A program made the position numbers and the translations under genes. Positions 1 through 11,332 of a stretch of DNA of 64,000 nt are shown here, in pieces. A model generated the notes under the pieces. The model worked only from the letters and a program-made list of their open reading frames with translations, was not told the origin of the DNA and did not search any database. The stretch spans positions 51,417,498-51,481,497 of the forward strand of contig NC_088791.1 of NCBI RefSeq assembly GCF_011386835.1. The letters run 5' to 3'. The stretch's first letter is position 1. Each line of letters starts with the position of its first letter. Origin of the DNA: Chrysemys picta bellii (lineage: Eukaryota; Chordata; Testudines; Emydidae).

Positions 1-1345
1 GAAATGTGACTTTGTGCTGTACCATATCCTGTTTTATTTCTGCACTGCAAACTGTTGAACTGGATCCAAGGAAGAACTATAAAAATACTCAAGTTGTAGT
101 TCTGCATTATGCTATAGCTGGTTAAAACTCTGACCCATTAAATTTTCTCTTTTATTGCTAATAGGAAAACAGAATCTCTTTATTAGCGGGATATTTTGAC
201 TGATTAAAATAGCTCAGACTCGTTACATTTAGTTGTGCAGTGCATAAATTGCTTTAATCTATCTATCTCAATTAATGTAATAAAATAATTGTCAGGGAAG
301 GGTAGGGGTCAGATTGCTTTGACTGATGTTTGGGAAAATAACAACAACTATCCCTGTGCCGAAGGAGGGGGGTCTCCCTAAACACTTCCTGCCTTTGTTC
401 AGGTCATTGCAGCAGGATCTAAAAAACAGACAAAAACATAACAGATGGCAAATTGGTATAGGAACCAGACAGACATAGTCTAAGCACAGACCATATAGCT
501 AAAGTGCAACTGCTTATATTTGTTTCAAAGTCAAGCCACCCCTGTGTGCATTGAATGGATGAAATATTGCAGAAGCAGAAAAGACTATCCAAGGAGCCAG
601 AAGATTGGAGTAGGGAGATCCTAATGGCTAGCTTTACTAAAAGCAAATTTGGTCAAGGTAACTTAATCAGCAGTATGTCTTACAATGTGATAAATAATTA
701 ACATAATTGTTACATTCACATAAGCTTTTTTCCTCCCCCTGTCTCTACCCTACAAATCTACCTGCATGTAGACCAGCTGCTCTCATGCCTTCTTTGCCCC
801 AAACAAAGGTCATTTTCAGGAATGAATAGTGCTTTTGTTGATGGGATGTGACTATGACCTACAGAATGCTAGACTAGAGCTTCAGGCCTTGTTTGAGATA
901 GAAAATTCACTACAGATGAAAATTTCTCTTTCTTTCCTTTAATGTATATGCAGCTTGAATAAAACTGGACCTGTCATAAAGTCTTGTCTTCCTCTGGAAT
1001 ATGTAAATTATTATGTGCAAAAATCTGGTCAGGCTGAGATTTTAGTTACATATGTTAAGAAACTGAGAATTATAAGACCAAATTCTCTGTGTAGGGGAAG
1101 AGAGCAGGAAAGTAAGTGATGGCCCCAAAATGCTGTGTATGTTTAAGGAGCTTGAGGAATGACTGATGGAAACTTCCTTGTAAGGGAGAACCTTGAATTG
1201 TGCCCCAGCCAGGACAGCAATAAAGTGGAAGACATTCTAATTCCTTAGAGGATTCAAGGCATCATCACATAGCTCCCAGTACAAAGCTAGTTATACTGCA
1301 TATCTTGTGACACTGGTTGTACAATAGACATCACACTAGCATTTG
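1..1345. other. Unannotated intronic sequence
   Basis: AT-rich non-coding sequence. I saw no long reading frame, inverted terminal repeat or recognisable repeat here. The only reading frame near 419-646 (minus) is short, low in similarity to anything known to me, and typical of chance. Confidence 0.5.
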
Positions 1346-1349
1346 CAAC

Positions 1350-1463
1350 TTGTCCATGGTGGAGGAGCAATGCCACTGACTCACTGTGTCTTAGGGCTGG
1401 TCCTTTTTCTCATCTTCAAAAGGGGGAGGATTCTTGTCTTATACAGGAGGGCTGTTAGGTTTA
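1350..1463 (+). repeat. MIR-type SINE, 5-prime half (interrupted by DIRS)
   Basis: The stretch around CCACTGACTCACTGTGTC followed by a pyrimidine-rich part and a GGGGGAGGATTC region resembles the MIR core (the part ending in the AAAATGGGGATAATA motif in MIR consensus). It stops at the left end of the DIRS element, and the expected MIR tail resumes at 7376. Start coordinate is approximate. Confidence 0.5.
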
Positions 1464-1668
1464 GTTCTTCTTCGAGTGATTGCTCCTGTGTATCCCACAG
1501 TAGGTGTACGTGCTCGCCACGTGCACCGGTGCCGGAAGTTTTTCCCTTAGCAGTATCCATAGCCGGGGAGCCCCGCAGCGACCCCTGGAGTGGCACCTGT
1601 ATATCGCGCTATAAGGGGAGCCATGGGCTCCCCCCACCCTCAGTTCCTTCTTGCCGCTAGTGAAGGTG
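1464..1668 (+). repeat. DIRS left inverted terminal repeat
   Basis: Begins GTTCTTCTTCGAGTGATTG and carries a TATA-like CTATAAGGGG near 1608. Its reverse complement is found at the right end of the element (about 7160-7310), including the blocks around CACCGGTGCCGGAAGTTTTT and the TATA-like box. In DIRS elements this repeat holds the promoter; promoter function here is inferred. The inner boundary is approximate. Confidence 0.85.
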
Positions 1669-1739
1669 GTTGGAACTTAGCGCTCCAGCTTCGCTGCAGC
1701 CCTTCTTCTCTAGCGGTACCGTTTGTCGGATCATTCTCA

Positions 1740-4085
1740 GTGTTAGCTTGGGCTCCGGGCATGCCCCACGACCCAGTCTTCAAGTCGTGCGACTCCTGTC
1801 ACCGTTCTATGCCCAGGAGCGACCCTCACACTGAGTGTCTTCGCTCCCTGGGTGAGACTCATATTAGCGACCGGTGCAAGATATGTAGGTTGTTCTAACC
1901 AAGAACTAAAAAGGAGAGGGACTTCAGACTTCGAGCTCTCCTGATGGAGTCGGCTTTGGCACCGACACCGGTGCGCAGATCGGACTCGGCACCGGCCGCC
2001 GCGTCGTCGGTACGTAGCGAGGACCCCTCGACCACTCGGCGCCACTCTCCCTCCAGGAAGCAAGGGAAGGGTCCGGCCTCGCAGCGATGCCGCAATAAGG
2101 GCAAGGGGGAGGCTGGTCCCGTGCTGGGCAGCCCTTGGTCCCCCCCGGGCTTAAGACCTCTGGATCACGTGGAGCGGAGCAGTCCGGTGCCATCGACCCA
2201 GACATCCCCAGTGTGGATGCCGTCGACACCGGAGGTGGTGTAGGCGGCAAAGGACATTATGTCTTTGCCCGTGCCGAGCTCGCAGCCGAGTACGGGCCCC
2301 AGGTCTCGAGGCAAGCCCCCGTTAGGTGTCCATCAGACCTCTTCGGCGAGCCGCAACTCCTGCTATGGGGACTGCTCCCCGCACCGCTCGGCACACAGCA
2401 GCAGCTCTTCGGATGACTCCCGGCCACCGTCAGCGCTGCCCAGCCCCACCATCCCACCGTCGGGATGGGAATCGCAGGCCCCCTCTACACCGCCCGCCAG
2501 CAAGCGGAGGTGCCGGGAACGCTCCCTGGTCAGGCGGGGGTACTGGAGCTGATCTAGATGCGATAGACGTCGTCGTTCACGCTCCAGCTCCTGCTCGACC
2601 AGACATCGTGCCAGAGACTCCCCACATGATATCTCGGCATCAAGTCACCGGGCTTCGTACCGCTGTCACGGGTACCGAAGCAGCTCGTCGAGAGGGTACC
2701 GTTCCTCGTCATTGAGGTCCAGATCGCGAGGGAGACATCGCCACAGGCACCGTTCCCATTGCTCCCGTGGCACCGAACGCTCTTCGGCCTCAGCGCCCCA
2801 CTTCCCGTTCTTGGGCTGCGCTGCCCTGCCGGGACACCTTGTGCCATCAGGTACCCAGCAGGGTCAATGGCACGGTACCCTGTGGCAAGGACAATGGTGC
2901 CAGTGGGCACTGTGGCAGCAGGTACCGACCCAGCCTGGGGCCCGTTCGGTCGCCAGAGCGTCCTAGGCTCCATTGGCCTCGTCGAGCCCTCCACGGGATA
3001 AGTTGACGGGCCAGGACTCGGCGGACCTGCAACTGGACTCCAACCTGGGTCTCGACGCCCCGGCACCGGACGACGCCATTGTGGCTCCCCCGCCTTTGGT
3101 CCCACAGGAGGACTTTAAGGCACACCAGGACTTGCTGAAGCGGGTGGCATCCAGCCTTCAGCTACAAGCCGAGGAGATGGAGGGACCTTCTGATTCCCTC
3201 TTCAACGTTTTATCTCCCTCGGCACCGGGCCGTGTGGCCCTGCCACTACACCAAGGTGTGGCCAACATCACCAGCTCCCTGTGGCAAACTCCCCGCCTCC
3301 TTGGCTCCAATCTCCAAGAAAGCTGAGAGAAAGTACTTTGTGCCAGCGAAGGGTCACGAATACCTTTATTCCCACCCGGCGCCTAACTCACTTGTGGTTG
3401 AGTCGGTGAACCACAGGGAGCGCCAAGGCCAACCCACACCCACCCCTAAGAACAAAGATGCCAGGAGACTCAACTCCTTTGGCAGAAAGATTTATTCGTC
3501 GGCTAGTTTTCAGCTGAGAGTAGGCCAACCACCAGGCCTTGCTCAGCAGGTATGACTTCAACCTGTGGGAGTCCTTGCCTAAGTTCGAGCCTCTTCTCCC
3601 AGACAAGGACAGGAAGGACTTCAAGGCTCTGGTGGAAAAGGGGTCAGCGGCGGCTAAGGCGGCCCTGCAGGCGGCGTTGGATGTGGCTGATACGGTGGCT
3701 CACTCCATGGCTTCCGCAATCTCCGTGTGCTGGGCATCATGGTTCCTGTGATCGGGTCTGTCGATGGAGGTCCAATCTCTGATGCAGGACCTCCCGTTCA
3801 ATGGCAAGGCGCTCTTCGCAGACCAGACGGATTTCAGGCTGTATGGGATGAAAGACTCCCGTACCACCCTGCAGACCTTGGGCCTCTACGTTCCTCCGGC
3901 GAAGGACAAGGCCAGATCGCTCCCGGCGGCTCAACCTGCTAGGAGCAGATATGAGCCCCCATATAAAAGAGACCAGAATGCCGGTCTCAGAGGCAGCCCC
4001 GCTCTGCCCAACAGCCTGGTCCCCCTAAGGGCAAGAGGCAGGGAAAGCAGCGATTTTGACTGTTTGCAGGGGGGCACCGGGCCTG
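1740..4085 (+). pseudogene. DIRS gag-like region, frameshifted
   Basis: The gag-like product of DIRS elements is thought to bind the element RNA. A cysteine/histidine-rich stretch near 1785-1890 (pattern C-x2-C ... H-x3-C ... C-x2-C in one frame) may be a zinc-binding motif. It is followed by a serine/arginine/proline-rich stretch to about 2960, and then by a better conserved part recognisable from other vertebrate DIRS gags: acidic helix 'QEDFKAHQDLLKRVASSL' (about 3100-3165), 'ERKYFVPAKGHEYLY' (about 3327-3370), 'LLSRYDFNLWESL' (about 3540) and 'MQDLPFNGKALFADQTD' (about 3782-3832). These pieces sit in three different frames, so at least two frameshifts have occurred (near 3325 and near 3540). 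The true start is not determined. Confidence 0.75.
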
Positions 4086-4089
4086 TTGC

Positions 4090-5981
4090 CAGGGAGACCC
4101 CCCGACCAATAAAGTTTGTGTTCTGCAACCGATTGTCTGCCTTTCTCAGGGCTTGGTCCCACATAACGTCGGACCAGTGGGTCCTCAGTACTATTTCCAA
4201 GGGATACGTTCTGCAGTTCACTTCTCCCCTGCCAAGCCACCCGCCCCATATCATGGTCCTGGGGGATCCCGCGCATGCCCGCCTCCTAGACCAGGAGGTG
4301 GATCGGCTACTCAGCCTCAGGGCAGTGGAACGTGTCCTGACACAGTTCCAGGGCAAGGGTTTTAGTCCCGTTACTTCCTGATCCCCAAGGCGAAAGGTGG
4401 TCTCAGACCCATCCTGGACCTGCACGACCTGAACAGGTTCCTAACCTGTTCCAAGTTCCACATGGTGTTCCTAGCTTCTATTATCCTCTCCCTAGATCTG
4501 GGGGACTGGTACACTGCCCTGGATCTCCAGTACGCTTATTTCCACGTCCACATTTTCGAGGGGCACAGACGCTTCCTCAGATTCGTAGTGGGGACGGGGC
4601 ACTACCAGTTTACGGTCTTCCCCTTTGGCCTGTACACAGCCCCCAAGGTATTCATGAAATGCATGGCAGTGGTGGCGGCGTACATCAGGAAGCAGTGGGT
4701 ACAAATCTTCCCTTACCTGGACGACTGGCTCCCGAAGGGTGAGTCTCGTCCAGAGGTGGAGTTCCACGTGCGGCTACTCCTGGCCACCTGCAAAAACCTA
4801 GGCCTGGTCGTGAATGAGGCCAAATCTACTCTAGTACCAGTCCAGCACATAGAGTTCATTGGAGCTCTCCTAGACTCCTCCAAGGCTACGGCCTCTCTTC
4901 CCCTGGACAGGTTCAAGACCCTAAGGGATCTCATTGCCTCAGTCTCGACGTTCCTGGTGACCACAGCCAGAGCATGCCTCTGGCTCCTGGGACACATGGC
5001 GGCCTGCACGTACGTGGTCCACCATGCCAGGCCCCTCCAGCTATGGCTAGCCTCCCAGTTCTCCCAAGCCCGGGACGGCCTGGACAAGATCCTCACAATC
5101 CCATCCCCGGTGTTGGCTTCCCTTCGGTGGTGGTCCCTCCCGAGCAATATGCTACAAGGGGTTCCCTTCAGGGAGGCCAGCCCATCCACAGACCTGATGT
5201 CCGATGCTTCGGACCTAGGCTGGGGAGCCCACATGGGAGACGTGCAGACCCAAGGGACGTGGTCGACCCCGGACTTGTCCCTGCACATAAATGTCAGGGA
5301 ACTCAGGGCGATACGACTAGCGTGTACGGCATTTCTCACGCACCTCCGTGGCAGGGTAGTCAGAGTCCTCACGGACAACACCGCCGCCATGTACTATATC
5401 AACAAGCAAGGCGGTACTCGTTCCCTAGCCCTATGCCGGGAAGCCCTGGCCTTATGGGAATTCTGTATAGCCCATGATATCTCCCTGAGGGCTGCTCACC
5501 TCCCGGGCGTCCGCAATACGCAAGTGGACCGCCTCAGCAGGGTCTTCTCCCCCCAGTACGAGTGGTCGCTCCACTCGGAGGTCGCCCACCGGATCTTCCT
5601 AGAGTGGGGAGCTCCCCAGATCGACCTGTTTGTAACCTGCCAGAACTGGCCTTGCCCCGGTTCTGCTCCAGGGGAAGGGTGGGGGAAAGCGCGATCTCCG
5701 ACGCGTCCCTCATGAGCTGGTTGGACTAGCTCCTGTATGCCTTCCCCCTGCTCCCCCTCATCGCCAAGGTCCTGAAGAAGGTAAAGGTGGACAAGGCAGA
5801 GGTCATTCTTATAACCCCGGCGTGGCCCCGCCAGCACTGGTACGGGCCCCTCCTAAGCCTCTTGGCAGCCCTCCCGAGGGCACTACCGCTCCGCCAGGAC
5901 CTCCTCTCCCAAGATGTGGGACGTCTCCTCCATCCCAACCTGGCCGCGCTCCACTTGACAGCGTGGCTGCTCCGTGGCTAA
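4090..5981 (+). pseudogene. DIRS reverse transcriptase-RNase H (plus methyltransferase-like C-terminal region), frameshifted
   Basis: The RT start ('ITSDQWVLSTISKGYVLQF') is in one frame; a frameshift near 4360 moves the rest to the frame open from 4369 to 5715. That part holds the RT palm with 'LDLGDWYTALDLQYAYFHV', the catalytic 'FPYLDDWL' (YLDD box, about 4702-4730) and an RNase H with all four acidic sites visible: 'MSDASDLGWGAHMG' (about 5197), 'NVRELRAIRL', 'LTDNTAAMYYINK' and 'HLPGVRNTQVDRLSR' (about 5490-5535). After 'APQIDLFVTC' a second frameshift near 5640-5730 shifts the C-terminal region ('ITPAWPRQHWYGPLL', 'LLSQDVGRLLHPNL') to the frame ending at 5981. The RT domain is otherwise well preserved. 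It would copy element RNA into DNA in an active element; this copy cannot make a single product. Confidence 0.9.
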
Positions 5982-6982
5982 ACGAGGAGGAGAACAGGTG
6001 TTCGGAGCAAGTTAGGCAAGTCCTACTGGAAAGCAGGAAGCCGTCCACGCATCGGACGTATGTGGCGAAGTGGTCCAGATTTACCAGGTGGGTGAGCGAG
6101 CGGGGAGTTTCCCCCTCCGCCGCTCCTGGACTACCTTCTGTCCCTTAGGACCCACGGTCTGGCACCGGCCTCGGTCAGGGTGCACCTCGTAGCCATATCG
6201 GCTTTTCACCCGCTGGTGCAAGGGTTCTCGGTCTTATCCCACCTTATGACCTCCCGCTTCCTGAAGGGCCTAGTCCATTCGTTCCCGTACGCTAGACCCC
6301 CCGTGCCACAATGGGACCTGAACCTGGTCTTGTCACGTCTCACGGGGCCCCCCTTCGAACCACTAGCCACGTGTTCCTGGTCGCACCTCTCGTGGAAGGT
6401 GGGCTTCCTCGTGGCAATCACATCTGCCCGGCGTGTCTCGGAACTCAGGGCCTAACCTCAGAACCCCCCTATACGGTTTTCCATAGGGATAAGGTCCAGC
6501 TTCGCCCACACCCGGCGTTCCTCCCGAAGGTGATTTCCACCTTCCATATGGAGCAGAGCATCTTTCTCCCCGTGCTCTGCCCTAAGCCCCACACCTCTAA
6601 CGCCTCCCCATGCTAGATATGCGTAGGGCATTGGCTTTTTATCTGGATCGGACTAAGCAGTTCCGGAAATCCTCTCAGCTCTTTGTTGCCTCGGCCAAGA
6701 GGACAACCTATCTCGACCCAGCAGCTTTCCCACTGGATTACTTCAAGCATACGCACGTGCTATGACCTGGCAGGGATTCCCCCGCCACCTATCATTGAGG
6801 CCCACTCTACGAGGTCTCAGGCCTCATCAGCTGCCTACGCCGCCCATGTCCCCATTCAGGACATGTGTAGGGTGGCCACATGGGCCTCAGTTCACACGTT
6901 TACTTCGCATTACACGATCGTCTCCCAGTCTAGGGACGACGCCGGGTTTGGCAAGGCGGTACTTCGTCCCGAGCCATTGTGA
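5822..6982 (+). pseudogene. DIRS tyrosine recombinase, frameshifted
   Basis: The recombinase replaces the integrase of other LTR retrotransposons and joins circular element DNA to the target. The core-binding domain ('LLESRKPSTHRTYVAKWSRF', about 6024-6083) is in one frame and overlaps the end of the RT-RNase H region in another frame, as is usual in DIRS. The catalytic domain starts in a second frame (6180-6455) with the first catalytic arginine in 'TSARRVSELRA'. It then returns to the first frame (6683-6982) with the H-x-x-R motif 'HSTRSQASSAAY' (about 6800), the H/W position 'VATWASVHTF' and the tyrosine in 'SHYTI' (about 6908). So the R, HxxR, W and Y residues are all visible but are split by two or more frameshifts (near 6150 and 6455-6680). 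Confidence 0.88.
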
Positions 6983-7016
6983 ACTCTTCCCACCTCCAAC
7001 AGATACTGCTTGGAAT

Positions 7017-7122
7017 CACCTGCTGTGGAATACACAGGAGCAATCACTTGAAGAAGAAAGGACAGTTACCTGTTCCTTAACTGGCGTTCTTCGAGATGTG
7101 TTGCTCCTGTCTATTCCACGCC
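7017..7122 (+). repeat. DIRS internal complementary region (ICR)
   Basis: The left part (7017-7056, including TACACAGGAGCAATCACTTG) is the reverse complement of the outer left end of the element (1464-1505). The right part (7057-7122, including GGACAGTTACCTGTTCC and GAGATGTGTTGCTCCTGTC) is the reverse complement of the outer right end (7308-7375). The two meet in AAGAAGAAAGGACAG. In the DIRS replication model this region templates completion of the non-identical ends through a circular intermediate. Confidence 0.88.
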
Positions 7123-7159
7123 CCGCCCTCCTTCCCCTCTGTCGGAGTTGTCCAGCAAG

Positions 7160-7375
7160 AAGGAACCGAGGGTGGGGGGAGCCCGTGGCTCCCCTTATAG
7201 CGCGATATACAGGTGCCACTCCAGGGGTTGCCGTGGGGCTCCCCAGCTACGGATATTGCTAAGGGAAAAACTTCCGGCACCGGTGCACGTGGCGAGCATG
7301 CACACCTACAGTGGAATAGACAGGAGCAACACATCTCAAAGAATGCCAGTTACAGAACAGGTAACTGTCCTTTCC
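7160..7375 (-). repeat. DIRS right inverted terminal repeat
   Basis: Inverted copy of the left repeat, with matching blocks CACGTGGCGAGCATGC, AAAAACTTCCGGCACCGGTG and the TATA-like box near 7195. The outermost 65 bp (7308-7375) differs from the left outer end and matches the right half of the internal complementary region instead, which is the normal DIRS asymmetry. Confidence 0.85.
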
Positions 7376-7447
7376 TTAATGTTTGTAAAACGCTTTGAAA
7401 TCCTCAGACAGAAAGCCTTATAGAAATGCAAAATGTTATCAGCATTA
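7376..7447 (+). repeat. MIR-type SINE, 3-prime tail (split from 1350-1463)
   Basis: TTTGTAAAACGCTTTGAAAT followed by a CTTATAGAAATGCAAA block matches the MIR tail (TGTAAAGCGCTTTGAGATCC and TATAGAAATGC in the consensus as remembered). It directly continues the MIR core that ends at 1463, so the DIRS element inserted into this SINE. Confidence 0.6.
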
Positions 7448-8888
7448 TATTTTTAGAAGGGCAAAGTCCATGGGTTCTGGTTTGTTTTTAAACCTGGCTG
7501 GATTTTTGTTGAAGATGGACCAGGTCTAATGGGACCTGTCAGATTCTGTAGAAGTGGATAAGATCTATCCAATTGATCTATCAGGAGAGATGAGCTCAGC
7601 TGCAGAGACAGACTGATCCTGATGCAGAACCCACTGGGTTTTAGGTAAATGGCATCTTCAAATTCCAGGGTTCTGCTGTGGAATTCAGAATGTAATTAGA
7701 ATTAAATAGCAGAGAACTTTGTTTTTGTGCTGTTTATTGTGAATAAAAATGACTGTGCTTTACAAATATGAGCTTTACTGGGTCCTGGGCTTTCCCATCC
7801 CTTGTTAATTACCTGTAGACAGTCAGTCTCTCTCTTCATAATCCTACCAGCATCTATTATACCTCTGAGTCATCTCCTGAAGCACTTTCATCTTTGCTAT
7901 GAAAACCCCTTGAAGGAATTGTAATGAAAAATGTTCACTCATAGGGCCTGATGTGAAAAGTACTTTTTTCTTTCCTTGACAATTAATTGAAAGTAATTTT
8001 AAAAAAGTAAAATTTGTGGCAACTGCTCTCCAAGGTCTCACTTCCAAATAGATCCCTTTCCTTCTCTCCCTCAAAAGTTAATACTTCTGAAATAGGGAGT
8101 ATGACGCTTTGTAAGTTAAGTGTTATATATCTACCTCGTGTGTGAAACTCACTAGGACTGTATCTTCACTGTAGGATCACAAGGACTGCATACTCTTAAG
8201 ACCACTTCTGTAATTGTACTACTTTTCCCCTCCTACTCAGTGAGATAATACTGCCTGGCTGAGTGTCTGGCCACTTATCTCAATGCTGAGCAGGGGCCTC
8301 TTACAGCGTGGCCGTTCAGCTCTCCAGCCAATCAAGCATGGCCATGGGAGTTCTGGATTCCCAAGCTCTCCAGAGCCACTCGTGCAGCTCTGCAGAGTGG
8401 CATGAGAGAGTAGTCCATCTTTGGCCCCACCCCTGCTCATCACATAGAAAACATCTTTTTCTTTCTAATTTCCCCCCAAAACACCCTCCACACTTCCTAT
8501 GATCTTAGACCTTGAAGGCCTAAGCCCTTTGCCTTCCCATTAGTTCTGTGCATGGCTCCTTTCATCTCCTAGTAGCGCAGATGCCACCAGTCTCTCTGTT
8601 AATAGAGAGCAGCAATGCTAAAGGGAGCTGTGCTGTATAGTGACTGGAGGGGGCAGAAAGATTTGGCTCTCGACCTTGCAACAGAGAGATCCTGTTGCTT
8701 GCTACCCTGCAAGGCTTAAAACCCAGGAACATCTGCCATCGCTGGGCATGAGAGGGACAGAATCTGAAGAGAATAAGGGCCAAAAGATTGGGGAAATGAG
8801 AGTGTTTCCTGGCTGGCAGAGGAAAATTCGGTTGGGGTACAGGCAAAAGAAGGGGAGGGCAAACTGTGTTCTAATCACTTACATATGC
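7448..8888. other. Unannotated intronic sequence
   Basis: Non-coding sequence with short chance reading frames only. No inverted ends, LTR signs or recognisable repeats were seen. Confidence 0.5.
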
Positions 8889-9108
8889 AATATGGTCTAG
8901 GGGATAGAGCACTGGACTGGGATTCTGAAGATCTGGATTCTGGTCCCAGCTGTTCCACTGACTTGCTTGGTGACCCTGGGCAAGTCATTTCAACTCATGC
9001 TTCAGATTCTCCCTCTGTAAAATAAGGTTATGATACTTACCTCCCTTTGTAAAGCACTTTGGGACCTACTAGTGAAAAGCACTGTATATAGTAGTAGTAT
9101 TATATGCA
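8889..9108 (+). repeat. MIR-type SINE
   Basis: An almost complete MIR-like element. The tRNA-derived head includes TGGTCTAGGGGATAGAGCAC and a degraded B-box region (GGATTCTGGTCCCAG). The core has CCACTGACTTGC and GACCCTGGGCAAGTCATTTC, then CCTCTGTAAAATAAGG. The tail has TGTAAAGCACTTTGGGA and AAAAGCACTGTATATAG. It is an old pol III-derived element, probably inactive. Ends are approximate. Confidence 0.8.
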
Positions 9109-11085
9109 AATCTCTTTTTCACTACCAGTTCATTAACAGTTTGTTGGCAAGCAAGGTATACAAGTGTTGTCAACATGTAAAAAGAAGACACAGATCTCGT
9201 GTCATGTGTGTCCAAGTTAGTTAGACCATGTGGTTGGTAGATTGTTATTGTTGTGTATCTTTGATTTGGTGGCAGGTTGCTATCCAGCATGAAGCTATTT
9301 CTGCTCCAGGGTTATGCACCATTTATCCTCTGCTGTTTTACAGAAGTCTTTGCTTTTTCTGATAACTGGAGGAAGCACCTTTCTCAGACTTCCTTGTATT
9401 TAGATATTGGATTAATAAATATCTGTTTCTATTTCCCCTTTATCTCATTCACTGCACAGTCATCTCTCCCTCAGGTTGGCTTGTGCTTTGTGTCTCCCAG
9501 TTTCCATCTCTGTTTTCTAGCTGCCGAAGCTGTATTCGTTACCAATCTGCCTTAGTTTTGTACAGTTCACTGTGGTGACAATAATCTACTAGTGTGTCCA
9601 CTTTGTGCAAGGATCTCTCATGTTTTGATTTGACCTTAGCAGCAATTCCTGTTTGAGCCTACGTAATATATTGAGTATTCTTCATTTTTGTGTAAGGTTA
9701 TTTTCTTCACTGGCTGAGAGGTTGATATTGATGAGACCTGGCAATGATATAGAAGAGTGTACTAGGTTTTCATTGGGATTTGGTGTTTATGTTTCGATCC
9801 TCTGCTGCTATGCAGTGAGGGGAGCATTTGTTACAGGAGTCTGGGCTTGAGGAAACCCCCATTTCTTTGCTCTCCCTCCCAATAGAAGTGAAATGAAAAG
9901 CTCTGCTCACTAAAAGTGCTAATAAGGAAGGTTAGCTCAGTGGTTTCATCGTGTTCTGCCAGCAGTGATAACAGTCCTTCAGTGGTGTCTGTGCTAGGAA
10001 CTTGCCCTCATTATAGCCGTCACTGTAGCTGCCTGAAACTGGTATAAGCTCTACCAATTGCCGCTTATAGTGGCTTTGCCTGTTTACAAAGTGGACGCTG
10101 ATAACTGAAGCCCCAAATGAGGAATATGCAAAAGGATGGTGGGGGAGCATAGTATCCATAGGTCAGTAGCTTAAGCGGGATGGGAAGAGAAACTCTCCTA
10201 GAGAATACAATACCGCCAGCCATCACTCACCAAAAGCAAGATCACTGGAGGAACCCCTGATCTTATTCTCCTATTTGTTGCCTGAGCTCAGATTTACCTA
10301 AAATTTCTTGGCAAACTATTATGCCCAAACTTCTGAAGCCAATTCAAAGATAAAAAGTTGAAAGTGATGTGTAAGTCTCTTGGCTAATATAGCAAAAGGG
10401 AGTTACCCTCAGGGGTTTATTGTGAAGAATTTCCACTTCAATTTCTTCCCTTAACTTTGCTCTCCTTCCTCTCTTACTTTTTTCTTTGCTCCTTTTACTT
10501 TTTTTTGGTAGCTTACCATTCTAAGCTTCAACTTTGTCAGACCTAGACCTCTCTGAACTACAGGTTCAAATTCCACCAGTATTGAGTCTGTCTTTTTCTT
10601 TGTGGGTGTATGAACTGAGTGCTATGAGGTTTACTCTGTTTCAGATCAAACTTTAAAAACCAAGAGCCAAATTATCAAGTAATTACTGATTTAGGGGATT
10701 TAGGTTTTGGCTGCACAGTTTGAAATACCTTCGGTCTGATTTATGGAGATGATGAGCTCTCGTTAATTTCAGTTACAGGTGTGGGTGCAGCACTTTTGAA
10801 AATCATCAGATCCAATCTATCTGAAGGTGGGCACCCAAAATCACTCTTTAAAACATTGACCCAAATTCCTCTCTGTCCTTGTTAAACTTTTAAAGATCTC
10901 TCACAAGAGTAGGGCATTGTTCTCACTTCTCTACCAGAAACTTCCTTTCCTGGGTAACAGACTTTGTACCATTTTGCTGCCATCCTACAGGCATTTTCTT
11001 ATCTTCATTCGTTTTTTACCTTAGTAATTCTCTTACCTTAGTAACTACCAGTTAATTATCACTTAAAATGATGTTGTTAACATCT
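9109..11085. other. Unannotated intronic sequence
   Basis: Nearly 2 kb of AT-rich non-coding sequence. Reading frames of up to 92 codons occur (for example 9277-9555) but show no motif, codon bias or splice context, so I do not call them genes. Confidence 0.45.
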
Positions 11086-11198
11086 TTGAAAAGGCTAGTC
11101 AGGACATCCCCAAACCTTCATTCCAGGCTACAAATATTTGGGGTTTATGCTCTAGCCTGGAACAAATGTTTGGGGAATGTCCAGACTAGCCTTTTCAA
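11086..11198. repeat. Imperfect inverted repeat (hairpin)
   Basis: Arms 11086-11130 and 11153-11198 are near reverse complements; for example TTGAAAAGGCTAGTC pairs with GACTAGCCTTTTCAA (one mismatch) and CATTCCAGGCTA pairs with TAGCCTGGAAC. The spacer is about 22 bp. Such short palindromes are often MITE remnants, but I saw no target duplication and cannot assign a family. Confidence 0.6.
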
Positions 11199-11332
11199 AT
11201 GGAATAATTACCGTGAGATACTTGGCCATCAATTAACTTGAGCTAAAAACTCTAGACTAGACATAAGTCACATTTATACTAAGAAAAAGCTATATTTTAA
11301 CATGTGTTAACAATGAAGAAAAGGCGATAGAG

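Larger units (their letters stand above)
1464..7375 (+). mobile_element. DIRS-type tyrosine-recombinase retrotransposon, degenerate full-length copy
   Basis: A 5.9-kb element in the plus orientation. Its ends are inverted repeats (left about 1464-1668, right about 7160-7375) and an internal complementary region sits just inside the right repeat (7017-7122). Between them lie, in order, a gag-like region, a reverse transcriptase with RNase H, a C-terminal methyltransferase-like region and a tyrosine recombinase. This layout is diagnostic of DIRS elements, which are thought to integrate from a circular DNA by recombination and make no long target duplication. In agreement, the flanks share only TTA (1461-1463 and 7376-7378). 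All coding frames are broken by frameshifts or stops, so the copy is not autonomous. GC content is well above the surrounding intron. Confidence 0.93.

Noticed and set aside
2554..3125. 183-codon frame on minus within the DIRS gag region
   Set aside because: Antisense shadow of the GC-rich gag-like region, with no similarity to known DIRS proteins.
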